Source: Bacillota bacterium (GTDB lineage Bacteria; Bacillota; Sulfobacillia; Sulfobacillales; Sulfobacillaceae). From it: 37,269 nt of DNA. The stretch's first letter is position 1. Every line of letters starts with the position of its first letter. The stretch lies in NCBI GenBank assembly GCA_021806205.1, contig JAJZXX010000064.1, positions 1 through 37,269 on the forward strand. The letters are read 5' to 3'. A program made the translations under genes and the position numbers. Shown here piece by piece: positions 1 through 10,189 of this stretch. The notes under the pieces are model-generated. The model saw only the letters and a program-made list of their open reading frames with translations. It was not told the DNA's origin and ran no database searches.

Positions 1-1
1 A

Positions 2-100
2 CCGTACGGAATTTTAGAGGGCTGGCAGGAAATCGAGCAAGGTGGCGTACTGAGGCACCGTCAATCGAAAGAGGCGGACACCGAGCGACAGTCCACCTAA
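2..100 (+). CDS. possible 3' end of a CDS truncated by the window edge (…PYGILEGWQEIEQGGVLRHRQSKEADTERQST*)
   Basis: Open frame 2 from the window edge to TAA; composition looks coding; family not recognised. Confidence 0.25.
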   Translation, partial: PYGILEGWQEIEQGGVLRHRQSKEADTERQST

Positions 101-389
101 ACTACGGCGCCTGCCGGCTACTCGACTTATCTATTGGCTGCGATTGCCGGAAAAATTGGCCAAGGCGTGGGAGCCACTTTCTCACCCCCATTAAACAATC
201 GTAAGGTCGGCATGAAGATTTTGTTGTTCCGCATCTCCCGGTCCAAGGCGTTTGGATATGCGCAGATACCGTTTTCAAGACCTTGGGCGTATAATTTTCC
301 AACTCTTGTCGAGGGGTCCAACAATTAGTGGGGTGATCAGTAAACCAGTTCTGATATGATAGCCTTATAAATCCTGAAAGGAGCCCCTC

Positions 390-1334
390 ATGGTCAATAG
401 AAGGGTTAGATGGACGGGAGCGGCGGCGCTCATTATGGTACTAGCGACTGCCCAGGCCTGTGGCACCAGCACTTCGCATGTCGATGCCTTGGCGACCGTC
501 AATGGACAAGCCTTGACAGCTAGTGCGTGGAAGCTGGCTGTTAATGCAACAGATCTTATCCAACACGTCAACATGTCCACCAGCAAAAGCGCCGAAAAAC
601 AACAGGTCAAATCGCTGGCTTCCGAATGGGCAGTGGAGCAATACGCTTTGAAGCACCATTGGGTGACACCATCCAAGGCTGGTAGTGAGGCCCAGTTATA
701 CCTCCACCAAAATGTTATTAACGGTTTGGGGGGTACGGGCCAGGCCGATGCACTCTTGAAGCAAAAACATCTGACCCAGGCGGGCCTCATGCAATTTTTG
801 ACCCAGCAGATGGAGTTGCAAGCGGCTTATGCGCATGCCATCAAAGGCACCCAGGCACCGAGTGCCAAAGCGGTTCAAGCGTACTATAACACTCATAAGT
901 CGATGTTTACATCGTCAGCGCAAGATGAGATGCGCATGATTTTGGTCAAGACGAAAAGCCTGGCAGAGTCGCTGATGGCAAAGCTTCAGCATGGCGCCAG
1001 CTGGCACACGCTGGCTTTGAAGTACTCGCTGGATACGTACAGTAAGAAGAAGGGCGGTGAATATGGGTGGGTGAACACCGGACCGCAATCCAATTTTGTC
1101 ACGCCTTTTTACGTGGAGATGGACAAGTTGAAGCCGGGCCAGTATGGCATCGCTCACACCCAGTATGGCTATCATGTCATTGAGGTGCAAAAGTCCCGGC
1201 CGGGACAATTGCAATCGTTTGCCGCGGTGAAGCAAGCAATCTCCAATGGCCTTTTGCAGCAGCAAGAAGGCAAAGTGTTTCAGGTGTTTAGTCAAAAAGT
1301 CGTCAAAGCGAGCAAGATCAAGATAACGGTCTAA
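390..1334 (+). CDS. prsA: PrsA-like lipoprotein foldase / parvulin-type peptidylprolyl isomerase
   Basis: Lipobox-like N-terminus (VLATAQAC), parvulin signature region (ILVKTKSLAESLMAKLQHGASWHTLALKYSLD…GGEYGWVNTG…YGYHVIEV); RBS gaaaggagc before ATG. Confidence 0.85.
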   Translation: MVNRRVRWTGAAALIMVLATAQACGTSTSHVDALATVNGQALTASAWKLAVNATDLIQHVNMSTSKSAEKQQVKSLASEWAVEQYALKHHWVTPSKAGSEAQLYLHQNVINGLGGTGQADALLKQKHLTQAGLMQFLTQQMELQAAYAHAIKGTQAPSAKAVQAYYNTHKSMFTSSAQDEMRMILVKTKSLAESLMAKLQHGASWHTLALKYSLDTYSKKKGGEYGWVNTGPQSNFVTPFYVEMDKLKPGQYGIAHTQYGYHVIEVQKSRPGQLQSFAAVKQAISNGLLQQQEGKVFQVFSQKVVKASKIKITV

Positions 1335-1361
1335 AGTCGGAAGATACTGGCTAGACTTTAT

Positions 1362-1691
1362 TTACGGAGTGGGTGTTTTCTCGGCAAAAAGCGTTAAAAC
1401 GGCGCCGCAAAAGAGCACGCAAGCGGCGGTAGTCCAGAGCTGATCGGCACCAAATAGCCCGCCTACGGTGGCCGATAGCGCCAAGAGGGACCCAGCCCAG
1501 GCATAGCGCGTCCACATCACCGCAACGCCTAACAAACCCAGCAAACTGGCGGCGCCAGTAATTTCGAAACCGGGGAAGGGACCATGCGGAAGCACGAGGG
1601 GGTAGCCTAGATGAGGAAAGCGTTGCGCCCAAGCGGTGAACCCGCCGAGTATACTCCCTAAAAGTGACAACATCCAGCCAATGGTTTTCAT
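1362..1691 (-). CDS. small multi-spanning membrane protein
   Basis: 109 aa ORF with several hydrophobic segments. Confidence 0.6.
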   Translation of the reverse strand: MKTIGWMLSLLGSILGGFTAWAQRFPHLGYPLVLPHGPFPGFEITGAASLLGLLGVAVMWTRYAWAGSLLALSATVGGLFGADQLWTTAACVLFCGAVLTLFAEKTPTP

Positions 1692-1734
1692 AGGACTAGG
1701 GTGGCCCCAATTGGCAAAGATTAGTCGCGCGTTT

Positions 1735-2649
1735 TTAGAAGAAGCTTAGTTGTTCTTTGGTAATATGGGGTCTCAGAATTGGAGGGGTGCGACTCAGAGA
1801 GTAACGCCGATATAGTCGGTCTAATAACCGGGAAAGCTGACGGCGATAGGTGAAGTCCACATATTGACGGGGTCCGTAAAGCCGGCGCATTTGCAAGGCG
1901 GCCTTCGGATCAAACGGGTGGATCTCGTCAAAAAAATATTCGCGCAGGGCTGGGGCGAGTCGAGTCGTCGATGTCATGACCCAATCAGCCCCGACGGCAT
2001 GAATAGCCGAGAACAGGGCGTCCAGGTCGTCAGGACTATCGCCCAATCCGGGAATGATGGGTGCCACAAACACTCCGACCGGAATATTGGCCTGTGACAG
2101 CCGGCGGACGGTCTCCAGTCGCCGTCGCGGCGGGGGGGCGCCGGGTTCCAATCGCTTGATGAGATTGCGATCAAGCGAAATGACACTTACCTGGATGGCG
2201 ACCTGCCGACGCTGACCCAATGGTGCCAATAGGTCCAAGTCGCGTTCCACGAGAGGAGACTTGGTGGTGATGGTAAAAACCAGACCGGACTGTCCCAATA
2301 ATTCGATGGCCATGCGGGTCAGCCGTTGGGATCCCTCCAATGGTTGATATGGGTCGGTGACAGTGCCGATGGCGATGACACCGTCATGGCCGATTCGGGT
2401 CAGTTCGGCGGAGAGCCGCTGCGCCAAGTTTTGTTTAGCGAAGAGCTTTCGCTCAAAGTCCTCCCGGATATTGAGCCCCAAATAGGCGTGGGACTCTCGT
2501 GCGTAGCAGTATCGGCAGCCGTGCGAGCATCCGCGGTAGGGGTTAAGAGAGTAGTGAAAACCGAAGTTTTGGCCGCGAGCGGTGCGATTGAGCACCGTAG
2601 AGGCTTGCCACTGTCGAATCGTACGCATATTAGCCTCCATTGCACACAA
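1735..2649 (-). CDS. radical SAM protein, SPL/Rv2578c-like family
   Basis: NPYRGCSHGCRYCYAR (CxxxCxxC cluster) and downstream SPL-like radical SAM features. Confidence 0.85.
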   Translation of the reverse strand: MCAMEANMRTIRQWQASTVLNRTARGQNFGFHYSLNPYRGCSHGCRYCYARESHAYLGLNIREDFERKLFAKQNLAQRLSAELTRIGHDGVIAIGTVTDPYQPLEGSQRLTRMAIELLGQSGLVFTITTKSPLVERDLDLLAPLGQRRQVAIQVSVISLDRNLIKRLEPGAPPPRRRLETVRRLSQANIPVGVFVAPIIPGLGDSPDDLDALFSAIHAVGADWVMTSTTRLAPALREYFFDEIHPFDPKAALQMRRLYGPRQYVDFTYRRQLSRLLDRLYRRYSLSRTPPILRPHITKEQLSFF

Positions 2650-2764
2650 AAGTTTGTATTGACATCATAGTCGGTTTAGGGTGGGCTGGCAAGAGAGCGG
2701 TGAATAATTCGCGCGTACCATTTTGATGAGAAAGCGGTATCATAGGAGGTAGTGAGGTGATCGA

Positions 2765-3031
2765 ATGGGACGCATACTCGCGGGGATTGGTATCGTGGTC
2801 AACCTATTTGTACCGGGGTTGGGATCGCTCATTATGGGAAAGTGGTCTAGCGGGGGCATTCAGCTCGGCGTGCTAGCAGTGGTCTGGATTTTGAAATTTA
2901 TTAGCTTTGGTCTCTTGGGCTTTGTACTGTGGCCCATCACCGGAGTCATTTGGGGCTGGGCGCTGGTTGGCGGCATTGTGACCTATATGGAGCGCGGCCA
3001 TCGATCGGCCCTACGCGAGCCTCGCTATTAA
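2765..3031 (+). CDS. small membrane protein
   Basis: 88 aa, glycine-rich hydrophobic ORF with RBS ggaggtagtgagg upstream. Confidence 0.6.
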   Translation: MGRILAGIGIVVNLFVPGLGSLIMGKWSSGGIQLGVLAVVWILKFISFGLLGFVLWPITGVIWGWALVGGIVTYMERGHRSALREPRY

Positions 3032-3438
3032 GTCCGGGAGAGTGGGGCGACGGTCGTATACGGAGTGAGTTTGTTGCGCCACTCCTCAGAAATGGGCTCG
3101 GGGGTTTGGGTGCGGTAGTCGAATCGCACTAAAGTAGCGAGACCTATCAATGCCAAACGGTGCCCGTTGTCTCGATAGAGATGGTGCGCCATGTCAAAGC
3201 TTGTGGTTCCGAGACGGCAAACCCCACTCTCTATGGTGAGGGTATCCCCAAAGAAGACTTGCCGCAAAAAGTCTAATCGAACGGACGCCAGGATTAATGG
3301 CACCTCATCTACCAACAGCACCTGGCGGACAAAGTGCATGCGGGCTTCCTCCAAATAGGTTAAGTAGACGGCGTTATTAACATGGCCCGCCAGGTCAGTT
3401 TCTGAAAAACGCACGGTGATGGTATTGGTGTAGAGCAT
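3028..3438 (-). CDS. acyl-CoA thioesterase, 4HBT hotdog family
   Basis: MLYTNTITVRFSETDLAGHVNNAVYLTYLEEARMHF: hotdog thioesterase signature; start at internal Met preferred over ORF start 3477. Confidence 0.8.
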   Translation of the reverse strand: MLYTNTITVRFSETDLAGHVNNAVYLTYLEEARMHFVRQVLLVDEVPLILASVRLDFLRQVFFGDTLTIESGVCRLGTTSFDMAHHLYRDNGHRLALIGLATLVRFDYRTQTPEPISEEWRNKLTPYTTVAPLSRT

Positions 3439-3457
3439 CCTAGGGTGCCTCCTATGG

Positions 3458-4741
3458 CTACGAATCTTGGGTGACACGTTCTAGAATAAGGGGTTGGGGT
3501 TCTCCTTGGTGTCCAAACCGAATAGCGGCAGTTAAGTCGCGATAGGCGATTTCGGCCGCACTTTGTGTGCGCGCGTAGATGGTGGCGATAGCCTCGGAGC
3601 GATGGAAATGCCGACCGACTTTGGCGTAACAGTGAAGACCTACGGCTGGGTCGATGGTGTCCTCGAGGCGATGGCGGCCTGCCCCCAAATTAAGTGCAGC
3701 CCTGCCGATTATGCGGGCATCCATGGATTGTACGTCGACCTCGTTGGGGGCCAGCCAGTCTCGACGGACCGGAGCCAGCTTTAAGGGGTCGCTGAGAATA
3801 GCGGTGTCCCCACCTTGGCAGCTAAGCCATTGGGCGAACTTCTGTAAAGCCCGACCATCGTTTAGTGCCTTAGCGGCCTCGTCGACCGCCTCCGGATGGG
3901 ATATCGGTCGCGTTAAACAAAGTAACTCGGCGGCCAGGTGGATTACCTCGTGGCGTAGGTCATCGGGTCCACTGCCGGACAAGGTCTGAACTGCTTCATT
4001 CACCTCAATGGCGTTCCCGACGGCCCATCCCAACGGTTGTTGCATGCTGGTAATCACTGCCGTAACGTGTCGTCCGTAATAGCTGCCTATTTCCACCATC
4101 AGACGGGCCAATTGTTGGGCTTGTTCCTGGGTATGCATAAAGGCTCCGCTACCCACTTTTACGTCTAATACCAAATTGGGGGTGCCTGCTGCTAGTTTCT
4201 TGGACATGATAGACGAGGCGATTAACGAAAGGTTGTTGACGGTACCGGTGACATCTCGAAGCGCATACAGCCGGCGGTCCGCGGGGGCCAGTTCTTGAGA
4301 TTGCGCTACGACCGCTACTCCCACTTGAGCCACTTGTTGGCGCATCTGATCAACGGTCAGGTCGGTTTTAAATCCCGGAATGCTTTCAAGTTTGTCTAAG
4401 GTTCCGCCTGTGTGGCCTAACCCGCGGCCTGACATCTTGGCCATGGGAAGGTCGAGCGCGGCCATAAGCGGGGCAAGCACTATAGTGGTCTTGTCTCCGA
4501 CACCGCCGGTTGAGTGCTTATCGACCAGACCCAACGGTTGAGTATGCTCAGCCAGCCCGGCCATGGCGCCTGTGAGCCAAAAGGTTTCTTCTCGGGTCAA
4601 TCCTTTCAATACCACCGCCATAAGCCAGGCCGCCAACTGATAGTCGGGCCAGGTGTTGTCCACAATGCCCTGAATCAAGCGGCTTACATCACTTTCCGTC
4701 AGAGACTGACCGTCTCGCGTCTTTTCGATGATGTCTAACAT
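3458..4741 (-). CDS. pdp: pyrimidine-nucleoside (thymidine) phosphorylase
   Basis: DKHSTGGVGDKTTIVLAPLMAALDLPMAKMSGRGLGHTGGTLDKLESIPGF signature; RBS ggagg before ATG 4741. Confidence 0.93.
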   Translation of the reverse strand: MLDIIEKTRDGQSLTESDVSRLIQGIVDNTWPDYQLAAWLMAVVLKGLTREETFWLTGAMAGLAEHTQPLGLVDKHSTGGVGDKTTIVLAPLMAALDLPMAKMSGRGLGHTGGTLDKLESIPGFKTDLTVDQMRQQVAQVGVAVVAQSQELAPADRRLYALRDVTGTVNNLSLIASSIMSKKLAAGTPNLVLDVKVGSGAFMHTQEQAQQLARLMVEIGSYYGRHVTAVITSMQQPLGWAVGNAIEVNEAVQTLSGSGPDDLRHEVIHLAAELLCLTRPISHPEAVDEAAKALNDGRALQKFAQWLSCQGGDTAILSDPLKLAPVRRDWLAPNEVDVQSMDARIIGRAALNLGAGRHRLEDTIDPAVGLHCYAKVGRHFHRSEAIATIYARTQSAAEIAYRDLTAAIRFGHQGEPQPLILERVTQDS

Positions 4742-4931
4742 CTTCGCATCCTCCATTCGGGTCCTCTATTGGGTTACCATAGCGCGGCCGCGGTGTCAAA
4801 AGCCTGCGCCGATGGTTGACTCCGGGGCCGATAATCGGTAGATTGCAGACGCCAGCCAACTCGGTGCCCGGCTGGTATGCCCTGAGGGGTGGTATTGATT
4901 GGCTGAGGAAATCGGAGGGGAAGATCTTGTC

Positions 4932-5834
4932 ATGCTAAAGGTATTGTGCGATATGGACCCCGGCCATGATGATGCTCTGGCTTTATTGGTGGCGTTAAAG
5001 GTAGTAGAGGTGGTAGGCGTGACTACCGTGGCCGGCAATCAGACTTTACGAAAGACGACAGTCAATGCCAGACGAGTGCTTAGAGCCGCTGAACGCGAGG
5101 ATATTAGAGTCGCTCCGGGCCGCGGTCAGCCCCTTTTCTACCCACTGGTCACCGCGGGCGAAATTCATGGAGAATCGGGCCTCGATGGTTACTCGTTCCC
5201 GGTCCTACCGGAGTTAATCCCAATGATCGGGGCCAATGAGTTGTTAGAATGCACTTTTAGCAAAGCGCTAGAGCCGATCGATTGGATTGCGACGGGACCG
5301 TTAAGCAACGTTGCTGCCTTCTTATTGGGCCATCCTCACTTATTCGAGAGCATCGGCACCCTTAGTATTATGGGTGGATCGTTAGGGCGTGGTAACATTA
5401 CAGATAGCGCGGAGTTTAACATTTTCGTGGATCCTGATGCTGCCGACATCGTCATGCACAGTGGATTGAATATTCGCATGGCGGGTCTGGACGTTACCCA
5501 TAAGGCACTCTTAACTCCAGACGCTCACGCGCGCTTTCGGGAACTAGCCGATCCAATTGGTGAGATGTTATTCGCGCTCTTTTCGTTTTACGGGTCCCGT
5601 GAAGTCAACGCCGGCCGTCAAGGAGCTCCCATCCACGATGTACTTGCGGTGGCCGCCCTGGTTGAGCCGGACCTTTTCAACTGGCAAAAGACCCCTCTAA
5701 TCGTCCATCGCCAGGGCGAATGTCGGGGTGCCACTCGGAGGGGGCAGGACGGGCCTTATATCAGTGTGGCGGTAGATATTGATGTTCAGAGCTTTTTTGA
5801 GTGGTTTTGGCAAGCCCTGGACCAATACCGCTAA
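4932..5834 (+). CDS. nucleoside hydrolase (IunH family)
   Basis: N-terminal DMDPGHDDALAL metal/ribose motif; IMGGSLGRGNITDSAEFNIFVDPDAA motif. Confidence 0.92.
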   Translation: MLKVLCDMDPGHDDALALLVALKVVEVVGVTTVAGNQTLRKTTVNARRVLRAAEREDIRVAPGRGQPLFYPLVTAGEIHGESGLDGYSFPVLPELIPMIGANELLECTFSKALEPIDWIATGPLSNVAAFLLGHPHLFESIGTLSIMGGSLGRGNITDSAEFNIFVDPDAADIVMHSGLNIRMAGLDVTHKALLTPDAHARFRELADPIGEMLFALFSFYGSREVNAGRQGAPIHDVLAVAALVEPDLFNWQKTPLIVHRQGECRGATRRGQDGPYISVAVDIDVQSFFEWFWQALDQYR

Positions 5835-5850
5835 AGGTTTTTTGGGGGGT

Positions 5851-7358
5851 GTGATCGAGTCGCCGCGATACATTTTGGCGCTAGATCAGGGGACCAGCAG
5901 TTCTCGCGCCATTCTATTTGATGAGGATGGACGAATCGTCAGAATGGGCCAGCGTTCTTTGGCATCGCGCTATCCCCGACCGGGGTGGGTGGAGCAAGAC
6001 CCCGAGGAAATTTGGTCATCCCAATGGAGCGCGGTCCAGGACTGCCTGGCCGGAGTAGATAGGGCTCTTATATTGGCGGTGGGTATCGCCAATCAGCGCG
6101 AGACCATCATCCTGTTTGAGCGTGCAACCGGGAAGCCCGTCTATCCGGCCATCGGCTGGCAATGCCAACGAACATTTAACGTCTGTGCGGACCTTAAAGC
6201 CCAGGGAGTGGGTCCGCTGGTGCGGGACAAAACGGGCTTGCCGTTGGATGCGTACTTTTCAGCAACTAAGATTGCTTGGATTTTGGATGAGGTGCCCGGC
6301 TTACGACGCCGTGCTGACTTAGGGGAAATTGCCGCCGCAACGGTGGATAGCTGGCTTATGCACAAGCTGACGGGCGGCCGCCATCACTTAACCGACGTCA
6401 GCAACGCGGCCAGGACTTCTTTGTTCAACATTCAGACGCTATTGTGGGACCAGGACCTCTTGAGGCTGTTTCGGGTGCCTCCGGCAGTCTTGCCGACCGT
6501 CGTGGATTCGTCGGGCCTCTTGGCTTATAGCGAAGCGAGTCTTTTGGGTCGGTCCGTACCCATAGCGGGCTTGGCGGGCGATCAGCAAGCGGCACTGTTT
6601 GGCCACCGGGCGTTTGAGCGGGGCATGGCGAAAAACACCTATGGGACCGGTGCCTTTTTGTTGATGAATACGGGTCAGCGGCCAGTATCCTCTTCACATG
6701 GGCTCCTCACGACGGTAGCCTGGCGGTTGCCCAAAGAGCCGACGCAATATGCTCTGGAAGGGTCGGTGTTTTCGGCAGGTTCTGCGATTCAGTGGCTACG
6801 CCATCAACTCCGTATTATCGAGCCTCACGACGATATGGACGCCTTAGTGGCATCAATCCAGGACACCGGCGATGTCTAACCGGCGATGTCTATTTTGTGC
6901 CAGCTTTTTCGGGAACCGGGGCACCAAACTGGGACGCCAATGCCCGCGGCACCATCGTGGGCATCACGCAGGGGACGAGTCGGGCTCACCTGATACGTGC
7001 GGCGTTAGAATCGATCGCTTTTCAGACGCGCGATGTCTTGGGTGCCATGAGGTCGGATGCCAACATGGATGTGAAAATCCTACCGGTGGACGGTGGGGTT
7101 ACGCGCAGCCAGTTTCTTATGGCGTTCCAAGCCGATATCTTAAACATTCCGGTGGTGCGATTGAGTCTGGGAGAAGCCACGGCATTGGGAGCCGCGTTCT
7201 TGGCGGGGCACGGGGTGGATTTGTGGGATAAGGGGAACTTTCCCAAGATAGATGATAAACTCGAGACCTTTTGGCCGAGTATGGATGATAATCGGAGCAA
7301 TAGACTGTATCAACGGTGGCAAAGGGCATTGCAGAAAGCGGAGGGATGGACTCAGTAG
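5851..7358 (+). pseudogene. glpK: glycerol kinase, frameshifted by a 14-bp tandem duplication
   Basis: N-terminal part (YILALDQGTSSSRAILFD…) in ORF 5779-6879 and C-terminal part (GDVYFVPAFSGTGAPNWDANARG…) in ORF 6792-7358; removing one 14-bp copy restores one frame. Confidence 0.9.
6865..6892. repeat. 14-bp exact tandem duplication (accggcgatgtcta x2)
   Basis: Read directly: ggac-accggcgatgtcta-accggcgatgtcta-ttttgtgcc. Confidence 0.98.
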
Positions 7359-7432
7359 GCATGCCGGTCGACCAGGCTTTGGTGTAGTACCATGGTAGAA
7401 TCGTGGTAGGTACTAAATAGGGGGGTAAGTGC

Positions 7433-8317
7433 ATGAAAGTGGGTTCGGCAATGATTGAGGGCATGGAGCAACTGGTAGTGGTTTCGGACGACGGGATCCG
7501 GGTGGTTACAGACTTGGCGTCTCGATACGAGGGTCCGACGAGCGGACGCTGGACCATGGAACGACTGATGCAAGAAGGCGAAGAAATGTGGGAAAAAATA
7601 GCCCGGTGGGAGGCACGCGCCCAGCATGAGGGCTTTGGCATCAGTGCGGCTACACTGACCTGGCTGGCCCCAGTTCCACGACCGGGGAAAATACTCTGCG
7701 TGGGTCTTAATTATCGACCGCACGCCGTCGAAGCGCAATTGCCGATTCCGGACTATCCAGTGTTGTTCAATAAGTTTGGGTCCTCAGTCGTAGGCAATGA
7801 CGCGTTCGTGTCGATTCCCGACGGAGTTGAAGAACTGGATTATGAGGCGGAACTGGTCTTAGTGATCGGGAAAAAATGCCGTAACGTCACGGAGGAGAAC
7901 GCCCTTCGCTTTGTGGCCGGCTACTGCAACGGAAATGATGTCTCTGCCCGCGACTTGCAACGGCGCACCTCCCAGTGGCTCTTAGGGAAGGTGCTGGACG
8001 GGTTTGCGCCGATGGGACCCTATCTGGTGACCTCCAATGAGGTGGCGGACCCCGACGCGTTGGAGATCATCGGGTTGAGAAACGGGGAGGCAGTACAACA
8101 TTCCAATACCCGCCACATGATATTTTCCTGTAGGACCTTGGTGAGCTACATCTCTCGCTATATGACCTTATACCCGGGCGACATTATCTTTACGGGTACC
8201 CCTGAGGGAGTCATTTTGGGAAAGCCCGAAGCGGAAAGACAGTGGCTGTCATCCGGAGAGGAGTTCACCGTGGCGATCGAGGGTCTGGGGCAACTGAAGA
8301 CAACTATAGCGGAGTAG
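7433..8317 (+). CDS. fumarylacetoacetate hydrolase family protein
   Basis: GKILCVGLNYRPHAVE…DYEAELVLVIGKKCRNV…YCNGNDVSARDLQ…GDIIFTGTPEGV. Confidence 0.92.
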   Translation: MKVGSAMIEGMEQLVVVSDDGIRVVTDLASRYEGPTSGRWTMERLMQEGEEMWEKIARWEARAQHEGFGISAATLTWLAPVPRPGKILCVGLNYRPHAVEAQLPIPDYPVLFNKFGSSVVGNDAFVSIPDGVEELDYEAELVLVIGKKCRNVTEENALRFVAGYCNGNDVSARDLQRRTSQWLLGKVLDGFAPMGPYLVTSNEVADPDALEIIGLRNGEAVQHSNTRHMIFSCRTLVSYISRYMTLYPGDIIFTGTPEGVILGKPEAERQWLSSGEEFTVAIEGLGQLKTTIAE

Positions 8318-9062
8318 GAGGACCCTGCCATAACAACTGCCATTCCCCGGCCGTTAGCTTGGAGCCGACATAAAAGGGACCAAAGTCTGCAAATCGGGCG
8401 CTGGCTTCATCAAAGCGCATTTCGTACACCAGTTTTTTGATGGGTATTAGGTCATCGGCAAAAAGGGTGACGCCCCACTCCCAGTCGTCTAACCCCTGAG
8501 AGCCGGTAATAATCTGAATGACCTGATCATGGTAGCGGTGACCGATGATGCCATGGTTTTTCATGAGTTCGCGGCGTTCTTCGCGGGTGGCCATGTACCA
8601 GTTGTCCTGACCCTGGCGCCTCTTGTTCATGGGATAAAATGAGATGTAGGAGACATCGGGAATGGCGGGTTCGAGTCTTGGCTTCAAGGTAGTGTGGATT
8701 TGGTCTTCCGATAGCCCCTTGGCCAGGTATCGGCTTAGCTCCACGACGGAGAAATATGAATACGGTCGGGTCAGGACACTCCCGGCCATGCTTTGGTCCA
8801 GTTGTCGCTCGATGGTTAAGAGTTCCTTAGGTTCCGGACGGAAGTGCAAAAATAAAAGGTCAGCCTTGTGACCGAGTATGGAATACAGAGCGGAGCTACC
8901 CTGGTCGGGTTGAACCGACCCATATTGGGCAAAAATTTCCTCCAGATCGCGACGGGCTTGAGATTGATCCTTTGGATCTAAACTGTGCCAGCGGGGCCAG
9001 TTTATGCGACGGAAGTCATGCAGCACATACCAGCCTTCAAGAGTTTCAATGGGCTCGCCCAT
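8304..9062 (-). CDS. chdC: coproheme decarboxylase / HemQ (chlorite-dismutase-like family)
   Basis: EGWYVLHDFRRINW…FLHFRPEPKELL…YSYFSVVELSRY…MNKRRQGQDNWYMATREERRELMKNHGIIGHRY…GLDDWEWGVTLFADD…EMRFDEASARFADFGPFYVG. Confidence 0.93.
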   Translation of the reverse strand: MGEPIETLEGWYVLHDFRRINWPRWHSLDPKDQSQARRDLEEIFAQYGSVQPDQGSSALYSILGHKADLLFLHFRPEPKELLTIERQLDQSMAGSVLTRPYSYFSVVELSRYLAKGLSEDQIHTTLKPRLEPAIPDVSYISFYPMNKRRQGQDNWYMATREERRELMKNHGIIGHRYHDQVIQIITGSQGLDDWEWGVTLFADDLIPIKKLVYEMRFDEASARFADFGPFYVGSKLTAGEWQLLWQGPPTPL

Positions 9063-9441
9063 ATGCGTTCCTCCCCCGGTTTCTACATGGGGCAGTATAG
9101 CATAGAGCTGGGGAAAGTCCTTAGTGCCCGCAGCTTTGCAGATCTAACTTAAGGGACGAAGGGCGTGGTGGGTAAGAAGCGAACCCTGTGAAGCTCGGGT
9201 AGAATGGGCAGTGTATCGACGATACGATTTCCACATCGTGGGCGTGGTTTCAGCTTGTTTATTACCCGGAATCCGCTTAGACGCTTTCCTTAGTCCTCAA
9301 GCATTGATATGCTGACAGTGGGAATCCAAGAGAGAATTATCATTAAGCTCTGGTGGAGGTGTCGTTACGGAGGAGAACAATCAATATCAGGACATTCCGG
9401 CCGATGCGCTGGAACGATTAAATCGCGAGTCGGGCCACTAC

Positions 9442-10179
9442 GTGTTTACGTCTGATCTGACCGTGAATGAATTTGTGTTGGTGGACGAAGCGGGCTTTGA
9501 GCCGTTAGGCATGGTGATGGGTTCGTCAATTTACCATATCGGATATCAACAGTCGGCCTGGTCGAAAAATCAGGAAATGACGGTGTTGTCGCAAGCCATG
9601 TATAATGCGCGCGAATTGGCCATGACCCGCATGGAAGAAGAAGCCGACGCATTAAAGGCCGATGGGATCATTGGGGTGCGGCTAGAGGTTAAGCACGCGG
9701 AGTGGGGTCAGCATCTGGCCGAGTTCATTGCGATTGGCACGGCCGTGCGCTCCAAAGACGGGTCGAGCCACCGCACCATCAAGAATATGCCGTTTACGTC
9801 AGATTTGTCCGGACAGGACTTTTGGACCTTGATGAAGACTGGATACCGGCCCGTGAGTTTGGTGATGGGATCGTGTGTGTACCATATTGCCCATCAAGGC
9901 ATGATGCAAGCCTTGCGGCAAGTCGGTCAAAATCAGGAAATGACGATTTACACGCAGGGGCTCTATGATGCCCGGGAGTTGGCCATGGAGCGGATGCAGC
10001 TCGAAGCGTCTGAACTGAAAGCTGAGGGCATTGTGGGGGTTCATCTTCACGAGTCGACCCATCAGTGGGGGTCGCATGTGATTGAGTTCTTCGCGGTGGG
10101 GACAGCCGTAAAGCGGTTCCAAGATTCGCAGTTGACGGCGCCGAGTTTGGTCTTGCCCATGACAGACCCGGGTCTATAG
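9442..10179 (+). CDS. YbjQ-family (heavy-metal-binding domain) protein with two tandem domains
   Basis: Two internal homologous units: TSDLTVNEFVLVDEAGFEPLGMVMGSSIYHIGYQ… and TSDLSGQDFWTLMKTGYRPVSLVMGSCVYHIAHQ…; true start may lie upstream of 9442 (see findings). Confidence 0.75.
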   Translation: MFTSDLTVNEFVLVDEAGFEPLGMVMGSSIYHIGYQQSAWSKNQEMTVLSQAMYNARELAMTRMEEEADALKADGIIGVRLEVKHAEWGQHLAEFIAIGTAVRSKDGSSHRTIKNMPFTSDLSGQDFWTLMKTGYRPVSLVMGSCVYHIAHQGMMQALRQVGQNQEMTIYTQGLYDARELAMERMQLEASELKAEGIVGVHLHESTHQWGSHVIEFFAVGTAVKRFQDSQLTAPSLVLPMTDPGL

Positions 10180-10189
10180 GAGGGATCGC

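Noticed and set aside
5779-7358. Two separate genes (ORFs 5779-6879 and 6792-7358)
   Set aside because: They are the two halves of one glycerol kinase separated by the 14-bp duplication; the overlapping N-terminus of the second ORF is out-of-frame translation.
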